From Eopsaltria australis (taxonomy: Eukaryota > Chordata > Aves > Passeriformes > Petroicidae): a stretch of 64,000 nucleotides of DNA. The notes below the pieces were generated by a model that was given only the letters and a program-made list of their open reading frames with translations, was not told the origin of the DNA and did no database searches. The DNA is taken from positions 5,246,501-5,310,500 of the forward strand of contig JAVTVJ010000011.1 in the NCBI GenBank assembly GCA_034509425.1. Direction: 5' to 3'. The position numbers were made by a program, and so were the translations under genes. Shown here in pieces: positions 1 to 11,300 of this stretch; positions within the stretch are counted from its first letter, which is position 1; the number at the start of each line of letters is the position of its first letter.

Positions 1-560
1 CTTTTAGCCTTCACTTAAGGCTGAACTATGCAAGATCTCTTAAATTCTTCTCATACGTGAAACACCATGATGGCCCTCCATTAGACTCAATCCAATATGT
101 CAATAACTTTTTTGTATTGAAAAACCTGCTCAGCATGTTCAGCTTGCTGTTCAACAGGATGTCATCATTCTTGTCCACTCATCCGGACCATATCTAGCTT
201 ATTGGAGTACAAGGATGCTGTGGGAGACTGTGTCAGAAGCATTCTTTTACTAACAGTGTTCAGTGTCCATTTCTATCTCCTAGTCCACAGAACCAACTGT
301 AACATCACAGAAGAGAAACAGACTGGTCAGGCATAATTTGTCCTTGGTAAATCCATACAGTCTGCTTGGAACTGATATATATCTCTTTGTATGTCAGGAA
401 ATCACTTCCAGGAGGGTTTGCATTGTAATTGTCTTGGAGATTGGAGGGAATTTGACCAGCTTGTAGTTTTCCATGTCATCATTAACATTTTGGAGAGCAA
501 ATATGAGGGTTACTAAGGATAATCCATATTCAGACACATACTCTGCACTAGTTTTCACAA
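1..560 (-). mobile_element. CR1 LINE ORF2 fragment (old, internally deleted)
   Basis: Read on the minus strand, the stretch resembles the reverse-transcriptase part of CR1-type LINEs. A block like 'atttaccaaggacaaattatgcctgacc' in the reverse complement of about 320-357 is followed by a block encoding a DTVSHSILV-like peptide (about 190-245). A block at 1-100 resembles the later 'GAGGAGAGGCTGAGGGA' region of the element. The spacing is shorter than in an intact element, so an internal deletion is inferred. Frames are broken by stops. Limits are approximate; the left end is cut by the window. Confidence 0.6.
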
Positions 561-2355
561 ATCAAATGCTTAAGAATTTTAAGACAAAATAAAACTCACT
601 GTCATGGCCACAAAGAAACGTTCAGCATAGTTTCATCTTTCTGAAGAAACATTACTTCTTGAAGAGAATTACCTGGTAAAGCTCTTCTATGAAATCTGCA
701 TGCAACAATCATTGCAGAAACAGTTTTTGCAAAAGGAACCAGCACCCAAACTTTCTGATCCTCTATGAACACTCCTATTAAGTATGAAGTGTTTTATTTA
801 CACTTCTTATTACTCTTGCAGGGCTATTGTATCTTCAGTTCTCTTCTGTAGCACAGCTTTTTCAGGCAGAAGCCAGTATGTTGCCTTTCAAGTACTATCA
901 TTGGATTGTTAAGGCACTCCAAAGAATGCCAAGTGATGTTGGTTTTAACCTCTGGACTGAGGAGGCTTTAGGGCCCTATCTCCAGTGCTCTGAGCCAATA
1001 TGCAGGCAGCTGCCAGATGAGAGGTAGTGCTCCTCCTACAAATCCTGTCATGTTTTGTGAAAAGCGGAATTCAGCCAGGATGTGCTATGATCTCTAAGGA
1101 ACCAGACGTTCAATCATGTCAAGATGGCATTAGTTTGGGCATTTTAAACGTTGTGGACAACTTTGTAGGTAAAAATACAAATACCTGCTTCTAATGTTTC
1201 AAGAGATTAAGGATTTTTGCGGCTCTTATGCTAGGATTTAGGTGCTCGAATCCCCCCCGAAGTATGTTCTCTTGCAGGTATGGAGCTGTATCTTTATGAA
1301 GCATTTTCTTTTAGTAGTGGTTTTTGTGAAGATGGAAACATGTTTTGTAGTAACCCGCTCAATTGGAAGGTCTCCCTAGTTTGATCTCTATCCTTTTAAC
1401 TGTTTCAGTTTAAGAGTCTCTAAGTTCTCATTCTCAGTCAGAATTTTATATCAACCGAGGCTGATTCCCTAACCTTCATACCTGTTAAACATAGTCAAAT
1501 GGAAACTGGTAAACATTGTTTAGGACTGTCTGATTACTAACACACATTTGATTTGTACCTGTGTCATTACGCTTCTTGGAACTCATTTGGTTATCAAAGG
1601 GTTGCTTAACATGTTGATTTGAAGTCCTCCAGTTCCCAAGTGCAAAGTGATTGTTAGTAATTTACTGTAATCAGAGGAGTGGTTAGGCCCTTCAACCAAT
1701 TTGTTTTTTGGAAGGAAACTAGAACTTCTTTATTACTTTTCCAATGTCATTTTACAGGGACAGGGGAAAGGGTCCCTTGTAGTGGGGGTAGTGTGGCAGT
1801 GGTTCAGGTATTACCAGGGACGCGTGGTGAGCAATCGTGTGAATCATTCACCTCTTTCTTGTACACTGTTATTAGTATTGCTGCTGTTCCTGTGTTTTCT
1901 TACTCAATTGCTGTTTCCAGTAAATTGTCCCTGTCTCATCCTGTGATCTTTACCTTTTATGCCTCCAGTTCTCTTCTCCAGCCATCCACATTACAGAAGA
2001 GAAGGGGGCAGTGAATGAGCAGCACACGGTTTGGAGTGTTTCAGTGGGAACACTAAATTGGGGAATACCTTTACTAAACTAGGACACCATTTCAATTTGA
2101 GATGTGACACTGAAGTGAATAATTTCACATTGTGTCATATTGCTGCCTTGATGGTCACTGCTTGTGCAGTGTAGTTGCTTGTTACAATCCAAAGAATCTC
2201 CTTAATGAAGCTGGAAGCTTCCACTTTGCACCAAATTAATAAAGTCTACTTGTTGGCAGACTGCTTTGCATTGTATACTTTTCCATTTTCTCCTGCTCCC
2301 TGTGGTTACTTCCCACCTCTCATGTCCCTGTAATTATTTCCCCTTCAAGCTCTAT
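561..2355. other. No gene recognised; presumed DOCK9 upstream or first-intron sequence
   Basis: AT-rich single-copy-looking sequence with stops in all frames. Open stretches at 827-1027 and 1679-2014 have no recognisable protein, splice context or conserved motif. I see no RNA gene. Confidence 0.5.
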
Positions 2356-2735
2356 TTGGAATCACAGAATCACAGAATAAGCTGAGTTGAACAGGACCTA
2401 TCAGGATCATTGAGTCCAACTCCTGGCCCTGCACAGGATGCCTCAAGAGTCACACTGTGTGCCTGAGAGCATTGACCAAACACTTCTTGAGCTCTGTCAG
2501 GCTGGTGTGGTGACCACTTCCCTGGGGAGCTGCTCCAGTGCCCAGCCCACCCTCTGGGTGAAGAACTTTTTTCTAATATCCAACCTAAACCTCCCCTGAT
2601 ACAATTTCAGGCCATTCCCTCTGGTCCTGTTACTGCTCACCAGAGAGAAGAGATCAGTGCTTGTCCCTCATCTTCCCTTCATGAGGAAGTTGTAGACTGT
2701 GATGAGGATGCTTTTCATGATGGTGTTACCATTGT
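2356..2735 (-). mobile_element. CR1 LINE, 3' end fragment
   Basis: Starts with the reverse complement of the CR1 3' terminal repeat (aatcacagaatcacagaat). It then runs through the diagnostic 'gagtccaactcctggccctgcac', 'gggagctgctccagtgcccagcccacc' and 'gtgaagaacttttttctaatatccaacctaaacctcccc' region to 'ccctctggtcctgttactg...gagaagagatcag'. This is the typical 5'-truncated avian CR1, inserted antisense to DOCK9. Confidence 0.92.
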
Positions 2736-5147
2736 TTTGATCCATGTCAGTTTCAGTTGCTGTTTCTGAAATACTGTAGAAATATGATGCTGAATTTATT
2801 CAAGATATAGTTGGAATTAAATTTTTTCTTAATTGTCTTTGAATTAGAACACCTCCCAGGGTCATTTCCAACCTGAATTAGACTATGGTGTTTGTCTATC
2901 CAAATTAAATTTTTTGTCTTCTGTTTCTCTGTAACTTGCCGAGTATTTTACAAGGTAATTTTCTAGACATGTGGAAGAACTGTCTAGTGCACGATAACTT
3001 CTTGTTAGCTGACCTGCTTTTCTCATACTCTCTTAAGGTGTAGCTACTTTTTCTTTTTTTTTTTTTTTTTTTTGCTAGAGACATTAGCTATTATGAAGTC
3101 TTTGAAATTGTGTGGAAAACCTTCTAAATAATGCTTCTTTTTAATGATCTCTTAACTTTCAGTATTATGTTTGTAACCCAAACTTTGTCAGGTCTCTGTA
3201 ATCCTACATTTCAGATGGGAATGAAATGGGTTTCTGCACTAGAAACAGTTAACTTGAATGTATTTTTGGGGAGTGCCTTCTGTGGTAATTCCCATGACTG
3301 TTTTCCCTTGCATGTTTGCAAGGATGTCTTTATCCAGCCTTAGTGAATGGAGCACTGCATTTCCATCACTGACCTACTTCTTCTTTTCGAAGAGGGTGGG
3401 ATAGGTAGGGAGATGTTGCTGTGCAAGGTTCATGGTTATGTATGAAGTATTTCTGTCCTTCATAGTAGAATTTGTGCCAAATTCTTCACCATGACCTTCT
3501 TTGTTCTCACTCATCAAAAAGCTGTTCATTATTAGCAGAACTGCCTTAAAACAATTGGTATTTCTCCTAATACGAGAAATGGTCTAACTTCTGCCTTTGT
3601 GAATATGGGACTGACAGGAATTGCTTGGATCACTGTCAAATATTGTTGGGTTTGGGGGGTCTTTATTGATGTGTCTGCATGTTATTATGTTGTATCTAGG
3701 TTAGAAATGTAATGAGAAGCATATTGACATGTATTAAATAGGAGATGTCAGGGAAAAATGCAACTAAGTCTGGAATATTTCTTGTAAATGTATCATTATA
3801 GCTTGCAAATATTTCCTTGAGAAGAAAATTTGCATGGGGGCAAATCTGTGGCTGACATCTTGAATCTGTTTATTCCCTCCCTCTGTGCTTTTAATTTAGC
3901 TTGTTCTAACTCCACTGCAACAATTTTGATTTTGTAAGGTCACCTTTTCATCCAGTTTTACAAATTGGTAAGTAAATAAGTAAATACATCTCAGTACTTT
4001 CAGTTTAGCAGAAATACAGAACTCACTCACAGTCTCTGACAGGGTGATATGACACTCTTTTGGTGTGGATTGGGACAGTTATTTTTTGCAAATTGCTTCC
4101 TTTAAAAGTGGTTTTAAAAATTTAACATTTCTTCTCAGTGTCAGTTAAAGATATTTGTGTACTTGTACAATACATACTGGTGCAGTATGTGAACTAGAGT
4201 TCTGTAATGATAAATTCAGTCAGTACAGGTGTGAGTCACTATAAAATTGAGAAACGTATATATTTTAGATTTCATTCTATATTTTTGGTTTAGGGGTGGA
4301 TGTTGATCTGAACTAGATAGTATTTATTTTCCTTTTATTTCCTTTTGATTATTTGCAATCAAGGACTAATAAATTCAGCTTTTGGTAGATGGGAATTGAC
4401 AGATCACTTTGCATGCAAGAAAGAAAGAAAGGGAAAAGTAAAGGCAGTGTTCAGCTCCCATGTGGTTTGTCTGTACTGATTATAGCACGCTCTGACATAC
4501 AGATTTCATTGAAAGAAGTGTATATAGCATGCTGTTTTCTTTCCATAGCAGCAGTGATTTGAGAATTCCCCCCTCATACTTTCATTTTTTTGTGTTGAAG
4601 GTTTTTGTTTCAGACATTAAAAAGCACATATAGGTCAAGTAAAGAAGTGTTTGCCAGTACGAACTCTGCTAAGCATTCTGGGAGACTGCTTTCTTGCAGC
4701 AGATGAGGATTCTTTGTGGCTGGCAGCAGAAACTGCAGCAGTATCTTTGCAGTTTCCTTTCATCTTTGATTATGTTCTAAGGATCTCTGAATATAGGAGC
4801 TCTTTCCATAACCCCTCGGAATATCTTTTAATCTCTGTGGTGGAGTACAGCACATGCTGAAAGCCTCCTATCTTCTACAGCTGAGGTATCCTTTGCTTTT
4901 CATCGCCCTCTGATTTTTTGTCTTCAGCGGCTGGATTTTTGGCAGTATTTGGCTTAAGCAAATAGGATTACATTTCAGTAGCTGATGGTTTCTAGTCAAG
5001 AAACATACTAAATGTGGGACATAATGAGGATTGTGCAAAGAAATATTTCTGCAAAGCACAGGAAAATTACTCTGGTCGAGCAACGGAAGAAGACATTCTG
5101 CAAATGCAATCAGGGCTGCTAGAAATGCAAAATTCAACAGATTGGGA
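2736..5147. other. Non-coding stretch leading to the first alternative exon
   Basis: Holds a T20 run (3054-3073) and otherwise AT-rich sequence without recognisable genes. The reading frame of the exon that follows is open back to an ATG at 5031, but the MGCTTS start at 5148 is preferred. The bases just before 5148 are then 5' untranslated sequence of an undetermined length. No CpG island or convincing core promoter was seen. Confidence 0.5.
3054..3073. repeat. T20 homopolymer
   Basis: Uninterrupted run of 20 T. No transposon body was recognised next to it. Confidence 0.9.
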
Positions 5148-5309
5148 ATGGGTTGCACGACAAGTGTGATTCTGTTTAAAGGCATTCGTACGGTTTTTGA
5201 GAGAAACTGTGGTTATATATGCAAACAGCAAGGGGAAAACAATGCCCTTGAATACACAGCATTCAGCTTGCCAGATGAAGATTCAGAAATATTGATTCAT
5301 TCATTCCTG
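5148..5309 (+). CDS. DOCK9: DOCK9 alternative first coding exon A (MGCTTS start)
   Basis: Encodes 54 residues beginning [20 protein letters not shown] and ending [12 protein letters not shown], then a CTG|gtaaat donor in phase 0, as needed to join the exon at 23781. Start choice: the ATG has G at -3 and G at +4, and the product has Gly2, Cys3 and Ser6, the usual N-myristoylation pattern with an adjacent cysteine that could be palmitoylated. An upstream in-frame ATG at 5031 would bury that signal. The sequence looks protein-like and resembles what I remember as an alternative N terminus of vertebrate DOCK9, but I could not check that. If right, this isoform would be anchored to membranes through a lipid, unlike the MSQPP form of mammals. 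No acceptor is needed because it is a first exon. Confidence 0.75.
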
Positions 5310-8300
5310 GTAAATAAAAACTTGTTTCATTAATAATTTTATCTGCTAATTGAAAGCTAAACTGAAAGCAGAATAGCATGTTTATTTAACATCTGCTGTG
5401 TACAGGCATGGGTGTATATCTTGTCCTGATATTGTGGGATGTTGGTGCATGTATGTGGCATGTTATGTATGTGTGCATGCAGCTGTAATGTTAAAGCTTA
5501 AGATTCATATTCCTTATAGCATTTAGATTTGTATTGATAGCTCTGAAGAGTTTCCACTCTGTAATTGTTATAGAGGATTGTCTGCTGTTAGATCTTTCTA
5601 AACATACTCGTGGAATGTATTTGGCACTTAGACTGAGGAACAACTGATGATTATGTTATTTGAAAAAACTAAGGAAGGCGTTGTTGAGGAAACAGTAACC
5701 CAGCATTTAAGGTTTATTTTTTTCTTAAGGATTTGAGTGTATTTTTTTTTCCTCTGAAACTGTTTAACTGTTCTATTTCTGTTTCACTTACTGAAAGGGA
5801 TACAGGAGCATTCTAGAAGAAAAAAAAAATGGTTAAAGGGAGCAATAACTGTTTCCTGAACCTGCTTTGCTCTCAAATGCTTTTTAGGTGTTTCCTGATG
5901 TAGAGAGCCCAGGCTTTAAAGTGAGACTGTGGTCTTTGTACCCCCCCAGGTTAATGACGTGTTTGTTCGTCAGGTGTATTACATTTAGGCTTGAGGGGGG
6001 TGAAATCACAAGAGCACGGCTTGCTTCACAATTGGGCTAGTTAAGGATTTAAATAGTAATTCAAAGCAATTTGAGTTTACTTGCTAATTGCTTTGTCACT
6101 GGCTCGGTAGTTGGGCTAAGAGGGGCGTGGTACACTGAAATAGCTGGACGGATTTTGACAAGCCTGTATCTTGCTGGCATACCCATGCTGTGTAATTGCA
6201 GCTATGGAAAGTCTCTAGAAATTTCATAAAGCCTTGCTGCCTTTGTGCTGTTCAGGTCCTTTTTTTGCTGAACTGAAATATAAGGTAAAAAAAAGATGTG
6301 TGTTGCACATATGTGTGTATCTATATCTATCTACACCTGTATATGTGTATGCACACATATATGTCTATTTCTATACGTGGATGCACACAAGCTTCCAGGA
6401 AAGAACATAGAATAATCTGAACTGTCTTTAGGTGCTTAAAATAACTTAAAGTATGTGTATTACCCTTTATTATAATATTGCATTTGCTTAATATGGTTTT
6501 ATATTAAAAATAAAATGGCTTCCTCTGGGTATTGGAAACCTTTTTACACTGTTAGCCATTTTTAAGTTAGCCTCATACAGAAGATTGTTAGAAATTTGTT
6601 AAATTCTGTGTAATAAATGCTTTCAGTAACTTTTGTAACCCCTTGAATTTAAGACCTAACACCCTTAGTGGCCTGGAATTCTACATATAGTTAGGTGAGT
6701 GAATGAAGAAGTACTTATATATTTTAATGTAATAAGAATTACTTTAACTTGGAGTATGCAGTGAAATTTTTTTGTATGTTTTCCTTCTTTGTTTCACATG
6801 GTACTGTTCCAGCAATAATTTTTCTTCAATTTAGTCCCACAGAATTGGTACAAACTGGCAAGATTAAGCACAAAATGTACTTCATCTGTCATTTGCAACA
6901 GAAGTTTAGCATCTGTCTCTTAGGGGGTTGGATTTTTTTCAACTCAAAAATGTCTAGATGCTTTTAAATAATGATATTTTTTAAAATTCTCCTGTATGAC
7001 TTTGTTAGCCTGGTTGAACTGGAAGTAGTGGATCAAGATAAGATATTTTCCTGGAAAAAATACCTGAAGGTTAGTTAGTAGGGAGGAGTGTGCGGAATTG
7101 AGGGGTCAGAATGACTTCCTGTTCATTGTACTGGACCAGTGTAGTCCGTAAGAATAAAAGTCAGGGTTTTACAAGAAAAACGCAGGACTTTGTTTAAAGG
7201 TCATGCTCTTGATCATCAGAGCTGGCACTGGCTATTGCTTTCTTAGGTGTTGTCTGAGGCTGGGGAGCAGTTGCTACTGACTGAGCCCTGAAGAGTGGAA
7301 AGTTGGGATTCTCTGAAGAAGGGGAAGATAGTGCAGTCCTGGAAACAGTGACAAGTGATTTTATGGAACTCTTCGAAGTATATAAGACTTACATCTCTTA
7401 AATTACAAAATGTCTGTACTCTTTGCTGTGAAAACTAGCTTGTCTAGCTCTTTTCCTTCCAAAGTGGTGGCTTTCAGGGGGAGAAATTAATGTTGCTCCT
7501 CACCGAGAGGCTGTGCATTGAGGTGAAGGCTCCAGGAATCTCATCTCTGAAGAGAACCTGTACAGCCAAGGCCAAAAGAGTGACACCAAAAGCAGTGTCG
7601 CTTGCTTGTATTGTTTTTTATTTTGGTGGTTGTTGCAACAGATGCAAGTGGGTGTGTGGTTTCACCTCTTTGTGCTGTAACACATATCTGAGCTGCAATG
7701 TCTTAGCTTAGCCTGTTTGGCTGTACCTGCTATCAGGTCTATTTAGACACTTTGGATCAAATATCTCCTGATGCAGAGCTATTGTCAGAACACCAGTGAA
7801 TTTCAGGCAGTCCTTTATTTCAACAACACACTGATCCTATTGTAAAATCAGTGTTGAAAAAGTGATTTCCTGTGAACAGGAAACTCTCAGGAACTAGCTC
7901 TCTTTGAAGGAAAAAAATCACTTCTGAGAAGAAAATAAGGAGGCTAAGACAGTTGATTTAGCATATGTTTTTCTTATTTACCCTTTAACCCAGATGTCAG
8001 GAGGTTAAATCTAAAGTCTAGTTAAATCTAATTACGGTTTTATCTTCAGAGGGCTTGTGCTTTTGACTGCTTGAAGGAAAGATAAAGCCCATGTGAGAAT
8101 ATCTGCTCAGGAGTGCAGTTTATTTCTGTCCATCTCATGTCATTCAAACTTGCAATGCAAATGCTCTGTCTTAGCTTCAGGAACATTTCTAACCTAATCA
8201 CTTTGTATTGTAGAACACGGGATCTCATAGGGTCCTTAGGTCCACATGGATAAGTATCTTTATTTTAATAAAAGATCTTAAATGTAGTTTGAGATGGAGT

Positions 8301-11300
8301 TAAAAGTTGCATCAAAATTAATAAAACTATATTTTCCCCAAATGCCCATCTTGGGCATATTTGTGGCAAATGTTGAGAAAACATTTTAATGTGCTCAATT
8401 TTGTAGTAAGTTGAAGGATATAGTTTCAGAATAGCAGCTTGTATGCTTATGTATTTTTCTTAATTTTCCTGTGATTTTTTTTAAAATTTAATTTTCAGAA
8501 TGATATTGCATAGTACTTATTTTTATGTTCAAATTCTTTAGTTTTGTTTTGGTTCTTTTTTATTATTGCTGTATAAGCAATCATTGTCTCAGAGTCAAAT
8601 ATTAATGTACAAGTTAGGTCTTAAACAGCTGTTTTGGGTGGTTGACACAAAGGTGGAAAATGAAGAAGGGTGAATGATGTGGTGATAATAGAACTAGCAA
8701 AATTTTAAAAGTTTGAGGCTTGCTAACAAGCCACTTGAAGTATTCAGTGATGGAAGAAGCTGGGGTGAGTGTTCCACCAGCACCTATGGAGGAGCTAGGA
8801 AATTCTGAAGTGAGACTGGGCTGAAGGACGTGAACTTTTTTTCATGTATTTGTCTGAAAATCGCAGAAAACAACTCCTTTTTTTCATGCTTGAGATGCTT
8901 TCTGCTCAGTTTGCTGCTAATGGCCTGTTCAGCACTGCCATTTCTCTCATTAAGCTTTAGAACCTTGTAGCTCGGTAAGCGTACTTAAGGTAGTATGATG
9001 GCTGTAGCTTGTGCAAGATGGGGCCTAATAATTTTAAGTAGTCTTTAAATTTGTTATGTCTGATATGGAAAATGTCTGTTACCTCAATTGTGTTTACACA
9101 ATTTCTGAGAAGAAATGCGGGGCATTTTGAAATAGTACATGTACAGCTTTTAATAGAGTAGATGTAGGTATTGGCTAGAAACAGAACCTGCTACATTTTA
9201 GTAGCTGCAGTATCTTAGTCTGTGTTACCAGTTGACTTGACAGCAGCGTAATCATTAGGTGTTCCTGAGTTTTTTGGTGACTGCTTTTCCTGTGCTGCTT
9301 GTGAGTCATTTGGTTTATTAATAAACTGTGACATCTTTAAGACAGACCAAAGTCTGGGCATGTGGGAAGATTGACTAATGACAGCAGTGAGCTACGTCAT
9401 TCTGGAAATAACTCCACAGAAGACATTCAAGTTGCAGATATTTTGATTTCGAAGTCAACTATATATGTATAATTTTTTAAAAAAGACTCTCCTTATTTTA
9501 ATGTGTGTTGTATTTTAAATAAATCTTAAAAGCCTTCATTTACTAAACAGCTTATATTAGGGTGTGTTCTTGCTGTCCGAATTTGCAAATTAATATCAAA
9601 CTTGTTTATATGAGGTACAAAAGTTTAGTAGAAATATATAAAGGAGAGAATTCTAAGGAAGTAATTGTGCTGAGTAAGTGGATGTTGTTTTATTTTAATA
9701 TGCTCAGACAGCTTATGCAGCAATTCTGTAATGGTGTGCAGACAATTTGTATGGGTTAGTCTGTTGTTACATTCTCATAACTTGCTTCAACTTGTAACTG
9801 TATTACGAGTGGCTTTTATTCATCAGCAACAGGAGCATTAGGCTTCATTAGGCCTCTTAATAAGGAAGAAACAGATATGTATGAGTACAGCATCTAGCTG
9901 TGACATGGGGTTTTTTTCATGGGTCACTTGAATTAGAGCAGTTTTTTTATCTCCTTTCATCTTACTGCTCTGACTGAATAAAAACCTGGCGTCTGATGTG
10001 CTGACTTGTAGTTTTGGCGAAATCTCCTGATGGTTTCTGTAGGCTTCTTTTGTTTTGACCTTCCATTAGATTCCTTTGGGAAGAATGCTTGAATGTCCAT
10101 GTCCTTATATCCCTCTGCCCTCTCAGCAGGGGAAATTGCAGCACATATTCAGCAAGTGCGTAGTACCTACATCAAATACACGTCTTTGAAAGATGCATGA
10201 GAGGACTATCAGAACCAGGTTGGCAAGCGCTCAGTGCACTGGCATGCAGAAGATAAGGTTAAGCATTTTATCTTCAGGAAAAAAAATCTTTAGGCCTGGG
10301 GATAAAATCAGGATAGTTCGTCAAGTCTACATGCATAAACAGTTGTTCATCCATGACAGTATATGTTGGACTAGCACAGAAAAATATCCAACCCAAAAAT
10401 ATGACACCAGTTTACCTCCAAATCATGTTCCCTTTGAATGTTGCAGCAGGCAGTCTTGGGGGAACAGGATATCTTGTGGTGAAAGAAATTAAAATGTCTG
10501 GAGCTAAAAAACCCCAAAGAACAACACAACACCATTAAACAAACAAAACAACCCCCAACAAACCTAAACCACCCTAGAACCCTAAACCCCAGAAAAAGAC
10601 TCCCAAAAACCCCCTGTAAAGTTTGATATCAGCTTGAGGAATGAGAAGGCTTCTGTGGTGGAGAAGCTGCATGGGTGGGGCTTTTAAGACTAGAGTCTAG
10701 GCTTAATGAGCCTATGGGAGGGAGTTCACATCTCTGCTCTTTCTCAATTAAAGCTTCTATCCACTTGCTTTAGGAACAGCCTGAAGTGCTCATTTGAGTC
10801 ATCTATAGATGTAGGTACCCTATTCTGTCATGAAATTAAATTCAATTAAAGTAAATCATAGAGTCATGGAATTGTTTGGTTTGGAAGGGACCTTAAAGAT
10901 CATCTAGTTCCACCCCGCCTGCCATGGGTGGGACACCTTCCCCTAGACCAGGTTGTTCAGAGCCCTATCCAAACCAAAAATAATGTAAGATTGGTGCTAC
11001 ACAGCAGGAAGACACCCCTTCCCCCCCCCCCCACTCAGGCTTGCTTGGCACAGAGCTACTTCCATTTGAGAGATTTTCAGAATTGGGAGTTTGATTCACT
11101 TTTTCTGTGTCTGTTTTGTCCTATTAGTTTCTGATAGTCATAAGGGTCTGTCCAGTTAGGAAAAAAGCCATCTTTAGCCCTAAACTATTCTCACAGTCCA
11201 TCTGCTTGTGTATGTCTGGTCTGTAAGGAGATGTGTCAGAACCATAGTTAATTCAGAAGTGCAGTTTTAATATTGAAGTCTCCTACACTAAGTTCTATTG

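Noticed and set aside
1679..2014. 111-codon open stretch on the plus strand
   Set aside because: No recognised protein, weak start context, and a hydrophobic composition expected of T-rich DNA.
5031..5147. Upstream in-frame ATG extending exon A by 39 codons
   Set aside because: It would place the MGCTTS lipidation-type start internally. The ATG at 5148 has a better start context and yields the meaningful N terminus.
10508..10620. Interstitial telomere array
   Set aside because: Only one or two CCCTAA-like units, otherwise irregular A/C sequence.
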